Of a stretch of DNA of 29,883 nt, positions 10,180 to 20,649 are shown in pieces. The notes under the pieces are model-generated. The model was given only the letters and a program-made list of their open reading frames with translations. It did no database searches and was not told the origin of the DNA. This stretch comes from Reticulitermes lucifugus (lineage: Eukaryota; Arthropoda; Insecta; Blattodea; Rhinotermitidae): the NCBI GenBank assembly GCA_026260175.1, contig JAKCWW010004441.1:5536-35418 (forward strand). Reading direction: 5' to 3'. Numbering within the stretch: the first letter of the stretch is position 1; each line of letters opens with the position of its first letter. The position numbers and the translations under genes were made by a program.

Positions 10180-10630
10180 ACAATCTCCTTATTTCAGATC
10201 CATTTTAATATTATCTTCCTAGTAACGACTAGGTTGCACAGGCGGTTCTGCCAGTTCAGGTTTTTAATCTAAAACTCTTTCATCTTGTCTTCTCCATGCG
10301 TGCTGCATGTCTCGTCCATCTCAATCACTGATTTGATCATAATTTAATATTTGGTAAAGAAGACCAGTCATGAAGATCTGGACTGTGCAATCTTCTCCAC
10401 TCTCCGGTTACTTTATCTTTACTAAGTCCAAATGTTCTCAAACGATGTCAATAAAAATTACAGTATATTTTAATGTTTACGTCTTTACATAGGAAACAGG
10501 AAGATAAAAGATTATGAACGGAATGTAATCCATTCTCCAACTTTAACCTGCTCTGACTACAGTTATGATTTGTTTATGAGGTTCCCAAATATTTGAAATT
10601 TGCCTTATTTTCGCAGGATTTAAGTTATTC
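10180..10630 (-). mobile_element. Decayed RTE-type non-LTR retrotransposon fragment (3' part of reverse transcriptase ORF)
   Basis: The sequence aligns by eye over most of its length with the RTE fragment at 20650-21290 in the same orientation. Shared blocks include CATGTCTCGTCCATCTCAA versus CATGCCCTGTCCATCTCAT, GCAATCTTCTCCACTCTC versus the matching cluster near 20958, and TTCCCAAATATTTGAAATTTGCC versus TTCCCAAACATTTTAAATATGCC. It is more decayed than that copy and has several indels, so no reading frame survives. Confidence 0.6.
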
Positions 10631-11541
10631 TTACAGTATACTTTCTCCTGCCTGCATTCCGGTAACAACATATGAACAAGTGATTGTTTCTCTCTAAATT
10701 CATTTCCGGACACGTTTCCGTGCTAGTCTTGCATACATCCAAGAGGTAGGTACTCGACTTCGTTCCAGGTACGACGAAGCATGTCCGGAGTGACTGTCGC
10801 TACAGCAGCATCAATTGTGTCGCAGAACACGTAAATCACGGATTTTACCTGCGGGGACTCGATACAGAAGATCTACACGTAATGTTGTTCATCAGGTGTG
10901 ACGTTCGTGAAAAATTTACCACGGCTTTTGGCGAAATATTTACAGCGGTGATGGAGCAAATTTCGTAGGAGCATATCCACCACAGATCTGCATTAGATAC
11001 CGGCAACTAGCGCACTGTGCGGCACTCACTTAAAAAAGAAATCAAAACTACCAGCGGAAATGTACACGACTTTTAACAATACTTATTAATCCAGTTTCAA
11101 TGCAAATAATATGAATATTACTTGTGAGCTTATACTCCCAATTCCCGTTTGTTATTCTCACTGAAAATAAATTATAAGACATCATCAATTAGGTAATATA
11201 TAATTAAACGCTCCACATTATTCTCTGCCAACTCTCCTTTCTTTCCGCTGACGATGCGGCACCAGGCCATAAGGTCGTGTTGACAGATAAGACCTACGTT
11301 CATTAATGATGTAACTATGTGTCAAGGATGAAGCAAAAACTTTATGCTTTACGGTGAAATGCCATCACCGTTACTGCATTACGCACAACAAAAGTGCAAT
11401 TCACCATCAAACCTACATCTTGTTACAACCCCTCACTACAACTATTTTAACTCTGATATGTTATTTTACAAAGAACGTGCACAGGACACCCAACAGCATA
11501 TTTGGGATTATGTTCTCAGTACTTAGACAACATCACATGGA
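10631..11541. other. No feature seen
   Basis: CpG-containing noncoding sequence. The two overlapping ORFs at 11344-11548 have no recognisable content. Confidence 0.4.
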
Positions 11542-11838
11542 CACATAAGGTAAAAAAGGTAAAGTTCTCCCTAGAACAGGCCATGAAAGCTCAGACGGGT
11601 AGTACAGGTACAGCTCTACTCTTTCTTTAACCTCGGCGCTGGATGGGGTGGATGGTCAACGCCACGCCCCGGCAGCTTTACCCTCGGGAAAGAGACCCGG
11701 TACCCATTGTACAGGAGGCTGGGTGGGCCCAAGGGCCGGTCTGGACGGGTGCGGAAAAATTTCGCCCCCACCGGAATTCGACCACCGGACGGTCCAGCCC
11801 ATAGCGAGTCGCTATACCCACTGAGCTATCCCGGCCCA
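11542..11838 (-). mobile_element. tRNA-derived SINE, best-preserved copy of its family
   Basis: The minus-strand head has an A-box-like GATAGCTCAGTGGGTATAGC (about 11811-11830) and a B-box-like GGTGGTCGAATTCCGG (about 11770-11790). The body carries GGTACCGGGTCTCTTTCCC and GCCGAGGTTAAAGAAAGAG, and the tail is a short ACCTTTTTTACCTT repeat at 11545-11565. A short direct repeat, ACATGGA, lies near both ends (11535-11541 and 11842-11848) and may be a target duplication, though five extra bases separate it from the tail. Diverged relatives lie at 7340, 13820 and 18941. Confidence 0.85.
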
Positions 11839-11848
11839 AGGACATGGA

Positions 11849-12399
11849 AGGTACTGCAGAATATGATAAACATCACAAGAAAACGGATAACATAACAAGT
11901 AAACAAATCCAAGCTTTTAGGATGCCACATTTCAATGTTCCATACACACATAAATATTAATCGTATACAATCAACAATTTTAAGAAATTTACACGGCTTA
12001 TTACATATATACATACAGGCATCTTGTTGTGAAACAACCTTTGACATATTTATATACATTTATAACGTAGTTTAATGTAAAGGGGAGATCTCCATCCTAA
12101 CGCAGTTTTAAACTTCCGCTTTTTTTTTCTATATCAATGTACGTAAATTCAGTTTCATGCAAGGTTGTTGCGTCACGATTCTCACCTTGGGCACTGCACA
12201 ATTCCATTCAGATATACCAGACTACCCCATAAACGGAGCTTACTTCAACACAGAATCAGAAGTAATCCCAAATTTTAGTAATTTTAAGAAGCCATGCCAG
12301 TTAAACAACAAAAATGAATTTTGCACTCAAGAAATTTGGTCTTCTTAAGGAATACAAAAAATACTCACCAGTAAATATATAATCACTTAAAATATTGTA
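11849..12399. other. No feature seen
   Basis: AT-rich noncoding sequence with a T10 run at about 12120. No exon or recognisable repeat. Confidence 0.4.
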
Positions 12400-12610
12400 C
12401 CATAGCTCCAGCAGTTAGATACTGGATTACAACCGCGGTACCTTGGATTCAGTCCCAGGTTACTTCACGTGAAATCTGTGACGGAAAAAAGTTTCTTCGG
12501 TTTTCCCCGCTAATCGTCACTCCGACATACAGTCATACTTACCTACCGTCGACCGTACACGTGTGTAACAGCCCTGTGCAAACAGCACATTATCAAGTTT
12601 CAAGTCCTGT
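12400..12610 (+). mobile_element. tRNA-derived SINE, second family
   Basis: The plus strand has CCATAGCTCCAGCAGTTAGA (A-box-like, about 12401-12420) and TTGGATTCAGTCCCAGG (B-box-like, about 12444-12460). A body with TTTCTTCGGTTTTCCCCGC follows, like the TTTTCTCGG...TTTTCCCC core of insect SINEs. The 3' boundary is uncertain and no target duplication was identified. Confidence 0.6.
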
Positions 12611-13819
12611 ATCTCATATCATTTAAGTCAGGGGCTTTATCGCTACTCACTTACTTCGTTGCAAATTCAATATGTAAATACGACTTCCCCCCTTATCTTT
12701 CCTGCCGTTAAAAAGTCATAGCGCCCACGCCTTTCACGGCAATGTTTGCAGATAAAAGGACTACACAAAACAGCGGACTCTAGATGCGTGTGTGTCCTCG
12801 GTTCGTTTGAAGGTTCTGACCATTCTAAACAATATTTATTCTAAAACAACTATAATGACTAAAGTTTCTACCCATCCACGAGTTTCTAACGATGTTTCCA
12901 TTCGTCCGTTCTGCACAGGACTGAATGTGTGCGGACCTTGGCCCAAAAATTTTGCTTTGAAGTACAATAATGTAATTTGAAGTAATACGAGATCTGACAT
13001 ATAACTGGATTCAGTGCATAGAGTTTATACTGTGGGTAAATTCTGTTCTTCGCTTCTCTCTACGATGTCTCACTATACAAGAGAGGCAGAAACTACCAGA
13101 AACACATCAAATATACACTGATTTCTACTGACTGCTTTCAATACCGCAGTGCCGTACTGACAGAAAGCGCTATAGAGGTTTCTGAATAAGGGATGAGGTG
13201 AAGTCCGACAACTAAATACTGGTGGGTGGATGAATGCGTGGAACGTGATCTCTAGCAGACATGCACTGGACAGCAATTAATCACACTTCCACGCGTGGAA
13301 AGCGCGAGCGGAAGATCTGCACTACATCTCGCAGCCCTTGTAACCATGGAGATGAGGGCAGATGCAGCTGAGTGGGATCGGATCGGGTTGTATCGATTGA
13401 AGGCTTATATCCAACACGGCTCTGGAGTGAGGGGGCGGAACGGAAACAATGCGTGGCACACTCCCCGTATCTTATACGCCCTCGAAATAAATCGTGTGCA
13501 CATTTTTTGCGGTAGTGAAAGTCTCGTCTCTGTGCCAGAGTAACAGAGAAACACAGCTTCATAGTTCTCTTAAAACAGCGATACTTAAATATCAAGCGAA
13601 AGACGTTCTGCTTTATTTTGGAATTTCGGATTCTTTTTGTAGACACGAAGTAACAACTAGAAAAATAATTTCGTACATTACTGTTCCTCATCTATGACCT
13701 CCAAAATCTTATCTTACTATCCTACGACAATAGCAATCTTTAAAGTGTGAAGCAAGTTCCGTGAAGGTAAGGAATTGGCGGCTTTGGTACTAATGTATTA
13801 CGTAATGATACAGTTTAAC
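12611..13819. other. CpG-rich noncoding stretch, no supported gene
   Basis: The part at 13280-13510 is the most GC- and CpG-rich unique-looking sequence in the window (ACGCGTGG, GCGCGAGCGG, GGGGGCGGAAC). A 136-codon minus ORF (13281-13691) and a plus ORF (13295-13543) overlap it. Neither shows a domain. The overlap of long opposite ORFs is expected in GC-rich DNA. A promoter is possible but nothing else supports one. Confidence 0.35.
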
Positions 13820-14117
13820 TGAAGCCGAGATACCTTAATTGGTATAGTGACTAGGCTACGGTGTGAACGACAGGGAATCGAGATTCGACTCCCAGAAAGA
13901 GCCAGAGATTTTTCATCGTCTCCAAATTGTGTAGATCGACTCTGGGGCTAAACCGACCTCCTATTCAGTGGGTAATAGGGGCTCCTCCCTAGGAGATACA
14001 AATTCCAGGGCGTAAAACTGACCACTCATTTCCATCAGTGCCGAGGTTAAGAATGAGTGGGGCTATGCCTCCATTTCCAGCAAGTTTTCATGGCGTGTAC
14101 AGAAACAACTTTACTTT
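13820..14117 (+). mobile_element. tRNA-derived SINE sharing its 3' domain with the 11.5-kb family
   Basis: The plus-strand head has GATACCTTAATTGGTATAGT (A-box-like, about 13828) and GAGATTCGACTCCC (B-box-like, about 13879). The 3' half has GGGCGTAAAACTGACCACTC, GTGCCGAGGTTAAGAATGAG and TTTTCATGGCGTGTACAGA, ending in ACAACTTTACTTTCT. The same 3' landmarks occur in the minus-strand copies at 11542 and 18941, whereas the heads differ. Confidence 0.75.
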
Positions 14118-14309
14118 CTACAGTTCAAGGTCCTATGTTTTTCATATCAAGAACAGTGCAGAACAGTGCCAGTCTTCTGAATATGGAGTCGTTCAACTTG
14201 GTCATTTTGCTTCATTTCAGGAATTCTTTATCCTCAGACAGTTTAAAATGAATCTCTGACGACTCGATCGTGCAATCCGCTTGTCACAGCGATACCTTTA
14301 GAACGCGTT

Positions 14310-14600
14310 CTGCTGCATTACCGTGATCAAATAAAGAAGAATGAGATAGGCACGGCATGTAGCATGGAGAAGAGGACAGGTGCATACAGGATTTTAGTGG
14401 GGAAACCTGAGGGAAAGAGACAACTTGGAAGACCTGCGCGTAGATGGGAGGGTAATATTAAAATGGATCTTCAAGAAGTGGATGAAGGGGCATGGACTTT
14501 CTTTATATGGCTCAGGATAGGGGCAGGTGCGGGCTGTTGTGAATGTAGTAATGAACCTCCGGGGTCAATAAAATGCGGGGAATTCTGCTGTATTAGCAAG
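14310..14600 (+). mobile_element. RTE-type retrotransposon, C-terminal end of the reverse-transcriptase ORF
   Basis: The translation contains, in order, the conserved C-terminal strings of insect RTE-type elements: RRMR...ARHVA, then [30 protein letters not shown], and in a shifted frame VVNVVMNLR and NAG. In-frame stops (TAA near 14324, TAG near 14346) and a frameshift near 14530 show it is dead. It is 5'-truncated, as usual for target-primed retrotransposition. The polymerase catalytic residues lie upstream and are absent. Confidence 0.85.
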
Positions 14601-15891
14601 ATTATAAAACGAGTGTAAGGTATGCTGCATCACAGGCAGCGTAAATTAACCGAAAATAACACCACCTTCACGGCAGAATAATTTTAATTATCTCCTATAC
14701 AGAGTGTTCCGCATAAGGTGTGCCTCACGTCAAGATGTTATTTTATGAGTCTGTTCTCTGTGAGGTATGCGCTGATGAAAAATAAAAATTCCAGTAATGA
14801 ACATGGTTGCAATGGTTACCGCATGAAATTCACTATGGATGAAGGCAAGCAGCAGAGTATGTTGCCATGACACAAAAAGAAAGACAGAATAAAGTCATGA
14901 TCGGCTTTAAAGCCGTTGCCATGATACGGGGAAATCTTTCAGTGTGTGTATTACGCACAAAAGTAAGGCATAACAAAAGCAAACAGACTTGTTGGTTATC
15001 CTACCCAAGATATGTAACCAACAAGCGACCGGAGGAATCTTACAGGATCATGCTCAAATATAAACACGACACAGAGACGCATGTAACAAGTAGTGTATGG
15101 GCGCAATACAAAGATAAAAAGAAAACACACAGTGAGTACAATAGTACAAAACACGAACATAAGGACTGCAAATAATACAGCATACTGCGAGTGGCAGCAT
15201 ACCAGAGTCAATTACGACACAATAATTGATATTCTCGAATAATACAGTGCATGACAGCTAAGCATACAGATAACACATCATAAATTTACGACATAAGTGA
15301 ATGATCAATGACAAGACGAACTGCGCCAAAAACAGAAAATACGCACGTGATTTGGTACCGCAACAACAATAATAATACAGAAGGAGAAACTATTATCAAA
15401 TTAACTATTAATAATATAGTAAATACATAACAGAGTAAACCATTTTACACTTTTTGTCCTAAAGTATACCCACAACTGAGTAGAATTTTAGCAACTGTAC
15501 AACAGAATTTTAAATGTTACACAATAATGCATAACTGCCAGACATATGTACACTAACTGTTTACTACAACAGATGACATTGAGGATGATGCATAGAAAAC
15601 AGGACACAAATAAGTGTAAGCCTGTTGGTGTATAAAATAAAAAATGTCACACTATTATTTTAATAAAACATCACAGTCGGTTGCTTTCATTAGGTTACCT
15701 TCACATGTAAATAATGTACCCCTTTTTGTTCTTTAAATATCTCCAAACATAAATGTCATGAACATTTATAAATGGGATGTAACTGTTATGGAAACTTTCA
15801 CCTAAATTTATGCTACTAAGTTTACAAAGAATATTTCACATTTCATAAGAAAACAGTAGCTGCAATGCTATGCTGCGAACTGGGGTCTAGT
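14601..15891. other. AT-rich noncoding sequence
   Basis: No exon could be supported. The ORF at 14867-15175 is Lys/Thr-rich without a domain. CpG becomes scarce from about 15.4 kb onward. Confidence 0.4.
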
Positions 15892-15901
15892 CACCTTCCT
15901 A

Positions 15902-16161
15902 AAGCAATCCCATTACAGGCCTGGACAGGCCCTTAGGGTTCCAGGAGGTTGAGGCTCCCTGANNNNNNNNNNNNNNNNNNNNNNNNNNNNNNNNNNNNNN
16001 NNNNNNNNNNNNNNNNNNNNNNNNNNNNNNNNNNNNNNNNNNNNNNNNNNNNNNNNNNNNNNNNNNNNNNNNNNNNNNNNNNNNNNNNNNNNCGGGAATC
16101 GAACCCGCGACGTTCCGGTTTGTAGCGTAGTGCCTCAACTAACTGCGCCACCGCGTGCCCC
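15902..16161 (-). mobile_element. tRNA-derived SINE with 10-bp target-site duplication, interrupted by an assembly gap
   Basis: The 10-mer CACCTTCCTA flanks the element at 15892-15901 and 16162-16171. The minus-strand head (16161-16093) reads GTGGCGCAGTTAGTTGAGGC (A box) and GCGGGTTCGATTCCCG (B box), like a tRNA. After the gap the 3' part has GGAGCCTCAACCTCCTGGAA and ends CCTGTAATGGGATTGCTTT. I associate this head and tail with a SINE abundant in Blattodea. Length including the gap is 260 bp. Confidence 0.9.
15963..16092. other. Assembly gap, 130 N
   Basis: A run of 130 unresolved bases lies wholly inside the SINE. Multi-copy sequence probably explains the failure to assemble it. The stated gap length may be an estimate. 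Confidence 0.99.
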
Positions 16162-16171
16162 CACCTTCCTA

Positions 16172-16579
16172 TACAAGCATAAAAATAGTCCTTGGTACTG
16201 ACGAGTCAATCACAGTACTCTGTCTAGTTGTGCACATATGTGGATTTTTTTAAATTTTTTTAATGAAAGGCTTTCTACTTGTACTTTTGACGTAATCAGA
16301 ATATTAAATTCTCTGTGTTTTAGAAATTAAATAATTAATGTTAATGTTACACTACTTCCTCTTATTCAAATGCACAATTCTCACACTTCAGTTAATACAA
16401 GCTAAATTGAACTCATTCTGACCATTTAAGAATCATCTCACATACAGCATGTTAAGCAAGATACACTCTCTTTCGCACTGGACAGGAAAATATGTTCACC
16501 AAACATTTCAGTTATATGAATAAACGTAGGCTCTATATTATATCACAAGATAGGAAACGTCTGCAGAGCAAATTGCTTC
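16172..16579. other. No feature seen
   Basis: AT-rich CpG-poor sequence without a recognisable exon or repeat. Confidence 0.4.
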
Positions 16580-16745
16580 TGGCACATTCACATAACCATA
16601 ACAACAAATGAGCAATGACAACCCTGGTAACCATGGTAGCAAAGGTAACCAGAAAAAACCATGATAACATTAATAACCATGGCAACCATAAAAACACTTG
16701 TAACCTTGGTAACAAAGGCAACCATGGTAATGTTAGTAACCAAAG
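16580..16745. repeat. Cluster of RFX X-box-like GTAACCATGGYAAC motifs
   Basis: Four 14-mers fit or nearly fit the X-box consensus GTNRCC-(AT)-RGYAAC: GTAACCATGGTAGC (16627-16640), ATAACCATGGCAAC (16673-16686), GTAACCTTGGTAAC (16700-16713) and GCAACCATGGTAAT (16718-16731). Half-sites lie between and around them. The spacing is irregular, so this is not a simple tandem array. X-boxes are bound by RFX transcription factors, in animals notably at cilium genes. It could equally be a decayed satellite of a palindromic unit. Confidence 0.55.
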
Positions 16746-18289
16746 TACTTATAAATGTAAGTAGGTCTTCATGTAAAGTATCCGTTATTTTTATCTGATT
16801 TTAACTAAACTTCAATTTTCTCACAGGTGTCAGTAAAACCCATCCAACTTAAAATTTCACAAAAATCTATCCAGCAGATGAGGTGTTCCATGTGGATGGA
16901 TGGAAGATACAGACATGATGAAACTAAGGATCACTTTTCACAACTTTGCAAACACATTTAAAAAGTATCATGACTAGTAATTGCTGAATGTGATACATAC
17001 AATTATGAACTGTACCTACATTAGGTGTACATGCATGCTTTACGAAGAATATTCACAGAAAAATTTTTGGATTTTGAACTTAAAATGTATATATTAATCT
17101 TAGAATGTTACACATGAAGCCTTGGAGAGAATAATGGTTAAAAATAAAAAGTTCCTCTCTGCAAGCACAATGACTTCAGATAAATCTACCTAATTCAGAA
17201 TCTGTTACTCTGGTGGATTTTCTCTGTATATTTCACCACATGCATTGTTCTCAACTTACAGTTTACTGTGGCCAAATGTATGTTTTCATGCACACTGTTT
17301 GTGCACATCAGTTACACAAAGAGTCACGTGTGGATTTCAGTACTATCTGCATATGAATAGCCATGCAACATACCAGCATTCATAAAGGTCTTTCATATAG
17401 GGAGCATGACATTTCACAGACCACCATCAATCTTGTCAGAGTGTATGCAATACCAATACTAATACACACACACACTAAAATATGTATAGTAATGGTAAAC
17501 TGACTCATTTATAAAATCAAAGTCCTCTTATGAATCAGAATCAGTTACAAGGGCAAAGCACTATGAGGAACCTGAAACATTAAATGTTACCAACACACTC
17601 ATGCTCACATCTGGCACACACTCGATTTAGAACAAAACGTTAGTGAAAAACTGTAACATAATAAGTGCAGTACAAAATCACGCAGGAATTAAAGTGCAGC
17701 TAACCTACGAATCTAATCTCAGGCAGTAGCCTGATGCATGCACACCAGCCACTCAACAGGAGACATGAATCATATTACAAATGGGTCCTGGACAATCTGA
17801 TTCATAAGTTTATCACAAACATGTTTGTACATATGTAATATAAACTAACTGGGTAAAATGACTGAGCAAACAGAACTACAGTGCTGTTACCACATTTAAT
17901 GTCTCTCTAAACTTTTAACAGGTACCAAAGTTAACTCTAACCCACCTAAGCCTCATAACTACATGATGATTTTAAAAGCCGTTACTTCTCTCACAATTCA
18001 ATGTCCATGGCACAAAGATAAGCCAGATAGAAGAGTCAACAAGTCACCAATACAGCATGTCTGCAAAATTAGTTTATGTAAAATACTGACTGACAAAGCT
18101 TCATCACATCCTACCTTCATGCAGTTCATATGAACACAAATTTGATATCTCAGACAAGGAGTGTATTAACTATCTATCTCACATAATACCTGACTTGAAT
18201 ATGAAACACGAATATATTTCAAGGTTAGGAAAATTTCAGGACACAATACTACATGCCAGCAACCCATCAAAACTTTGAACATACTTCAC
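16746..18289. other. CpG-poor noncoding sequence
   Basis: No exon, SINE or structured repeat was recognised apart from a short CA run near 17465. The composition is like an intron or methylated gene body. Confidence 0.4.
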
Positions 18290-18910
18290 GTAACTTGCTC
18301 GATGGTACTCCCGAGTACAAGAACAAACTTACGGCACTTGGATAGCGTAAAATTCTTCTCACATATTTAAAGAATTTGGATTCCCCTTACATGTTCATTA
18401 CTGTTGCAACTGGTCAAGACCTTATATTCCCGAGACATGAAAACTAATAACATTCCCACACACATTCAGTCTATTACACACACTGTTCATTTACTGCAGC
18501 CTTTATTATTAATGAACTGACAGCTGAACATTACTACATCATCCCCTTCAAACAATTTTGACTTACACGATCACAAAAATTTGACATGTTGTACGCATTC
18601 TCCGACATTATATCTCGTTACAGTTATTTTCGAAGCAGTCACTTATAATTACTGAAGACACTTACATTTTCCAAATATTCAGTTGATTCCAAACCCATTT
18701 ATATACACCTTTTGAAATTTTCAACATAAAAACTCACGCTTTACGCCGCCACCAGCCATTACCACCACGCACCACAGGCGCAGCGGTGACCGATCTGTGG
18801 CGGTGACTGTAATTCGTGCCTTAGATGAGTACGTAAGTAGTTCCTCGAAAGAGCCAATTGAGGCAAGCGGTCATCGATTAGCATGCTTTTCGGAACGTTG
18901 TAAAATACGA
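18290..18910. promoter_or_regulatory. CpG-retaining segment, possible promoter with outward-facing splice donors
   Basis: CpG reappears abruptly between CpG-poor flanks and is densest at 18735-18910. A minus-strand donor GTGAGTT (first intron base 18737) and a plus-strand donor GTAAGTAG (from about 18832) point away from the dense centre, as expected of two divergent untranslated first exons. Two GCC-ATT/ACC stretches (18745-18770) are present, but no TATA box was found. No transcript evidence exists here. It could also be a recent repeat not yet decayed by methylation. Confidence 0.3.
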
Positions 18911-18940
18911 CCTTATTTACGACAGGATGTAAAGATCAAC

Positions 18941-19236
18941 GTAAACTAGTCCCTCTGTACGCCATGAAAGCATATGGGGTAGTGGAGGTATAACGTCACT
19001 CGTTCTTAACCTCGACACTAGATGGGGTGAGTAGTCACTTTCACGCCGCGACAGCTTTACCCTGGGGAAATATCCGGCCGTATGTACTGAATAGCGTGCT
19101 GGGTGGGCCCCAGAGCCTATTTGGACCCTTCAGATAAGAGAAAAATCTCTTGTTCCTACTCGAAACCAAACCACAATTCCTCCGACATTCAATTCATAGC
19201 ATAGACACTGTACTGACTGTCATCCCGGCTCCCAAT
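18941..19236 (-). mobile_element. tRNA-derived SINE, diverged copy of the 11.5-kb family
   Basis: It is collinear with 11542-11838: GCCATGAAAGC, TCTTAACCTCGACACTAGAT, GGGGTG, CACGCCGCGACAGCTTTACC, GTGCTGGGTGGGCCC, then a decayed head with CTGACTGTCATCCCGGCTC. The B box is decayed. The plus-strand ORF at 19150-19362 overlaps it and is an artefact of the repeat. Confidence 0.75.
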
Positions 19237-20289
19237 GATAGGATGAGTGGTTACATCATGTGGAATGGCACTGAGCTGCTGAGATTTCAGAGAAAATTTT
19301 GTAAGAAAGGAAGAGTTAGTTATCAATCTGTGACAACAGGATCTGTGCAGCTTGTGCCATGATGAGGGCCCCAGTGGTGTAATTTTACAGTGGGATGTGG
19401 CAGTGAGATTCCATGTAATTGGAGGGTTGATGACAACGGGAGAGGAAGAAACAGAATGGATGGATAGTAAGTTGCGTAAAGTAGATAAATGTAAAAGGGG
19501 GGATGGTGGTCAAATCCAACTAGGGAGTTGGTACAGTTGTTACTGGTCCCAGGGAGAGTTTTGTTGTTCAAGTATCCCCCTGACCTACTGCCTTTGTGTA
19601 AATCTACTTAAACCAAAAATCTGTACATTATTACATTAAGGTACAGGATCTTGGAGGTAAACTGCTTAACATTTTAAGCCTTTATTCTAGATGGAAATGG
19701 GTGGCCAGCCTTATGCTCCAGCCATCTAACGGCTGAGGAGTGACCCTGATCTGAAATGGATAGAAGACAGTGGGATCTACAACTAATTCTGAAAGAGATG
19801 TTAAAGCAAAGAATTTCAAATTCATCGGCCGGATGTCAAGTTCCAGCCTTCCATTACATAAAATGTCACTTTTACTAACTCTGGCATGCCATGATTATGT
19901 CACAGAAAGCCACATGTGATAGGTTCCAGAAACATTTGTAACAACTGTACAATTGCAGGCAGAAGTGTGTTGATACTAAAGGACAATATTTTGAAGGCAA
20001 CTATGTTGTTGTTGTTGTCACTTCAGCCATTGGCGCATTCCTGAAGTGGCAGGTTTTAAATGGTGTTTATTCATGGAAGTAGGTAAAAATTGCATGGTGG
20101 AAAATTATGGTGATTGAGGAGGTGACAGTACCGTGCTGGGTAAGTTACTGCTGCACAAGCGACTATGTGACCTGTCTCGCCACTTCAAACCCTTCTACAC
20201 AGTACACGCTGCTCTGGGACCTATCATTCCCCCTGACAAAATGACTGACTGACCGCCCGACCAACCAACCAAAACTGGTTGAACACTCA
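19237..20289. other. Noncoding sequence, partly repeat-derived
   Basis: No exon was supported. A short GTT run lies at 20004-20016. The stretch 20180-20289 just before the 290-bp repeat has low-complexity CCAACCAACCAA-type sequence and may belong to the same unidentified element. Confidence 0.35.
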
Positions 20290-20578
20290 AGTAAGTGGTC
20301 ACTGTAGCTGCCGTCCCGCAAACATTAGGTTTACCCGAGATTTGCAGTTGCCACAGCATTGCTGATATAGATTCCATTCTTGTGGGCTATGACTCAGTGT
20401 AGATCAGTTAGAATCAACTGATCATTTGGAGAAACTTACTGTTTTCCTTTGTTACATCTCAGATGCCACAGAACAGCTGATGTACTTATACTGACTGTTG
20501 CAGTGAGGTGACTGCCCATTTAAAATACACACAGCAATGCTAAGTAGATAGTCACAACTGAACGCTGAACAGAATATA
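20290..20578. repeat. 290-bp dispersed repeat, copy A
   Basis: Collinear with 24732-25020 in the same orientation. Matching blocks include AGTAAGTGGTCACTGTAGCT, GAGAAACTTACTG, TTTCCTTTGTTA, TGATGTACTTATACTGACTG and AGCAATGCTAAGTAG. I estimate roughly four fifths identity by eye. The element class is unknown: no inverted termini, poly-A tail or coding content were seen. Confidence 0.85.
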
Positions 20579-20649
20579 ACCAACCAACCAACAAACTACC
20601 TGCAAGGGGCAGACTTCTTCAAAAGCTAATAGTTCCTCAGCTAGTGAAA

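Noticed and set aside
13281-13691. 136-codon minus-strand ORF in GC-rich sequence.
   Set aside because: No domain, opposite-strand ORFs of similar length overlap it, and GC-rich DNA lacks stop codons by chance.
16093-16161. Possible functional tRNA gene with good A and B boxes on the minus strand.
   Set aside because: It is the head of a SINE with a target duplication, lacks a consistent acceptor stem and continues into a non-tRNA body.
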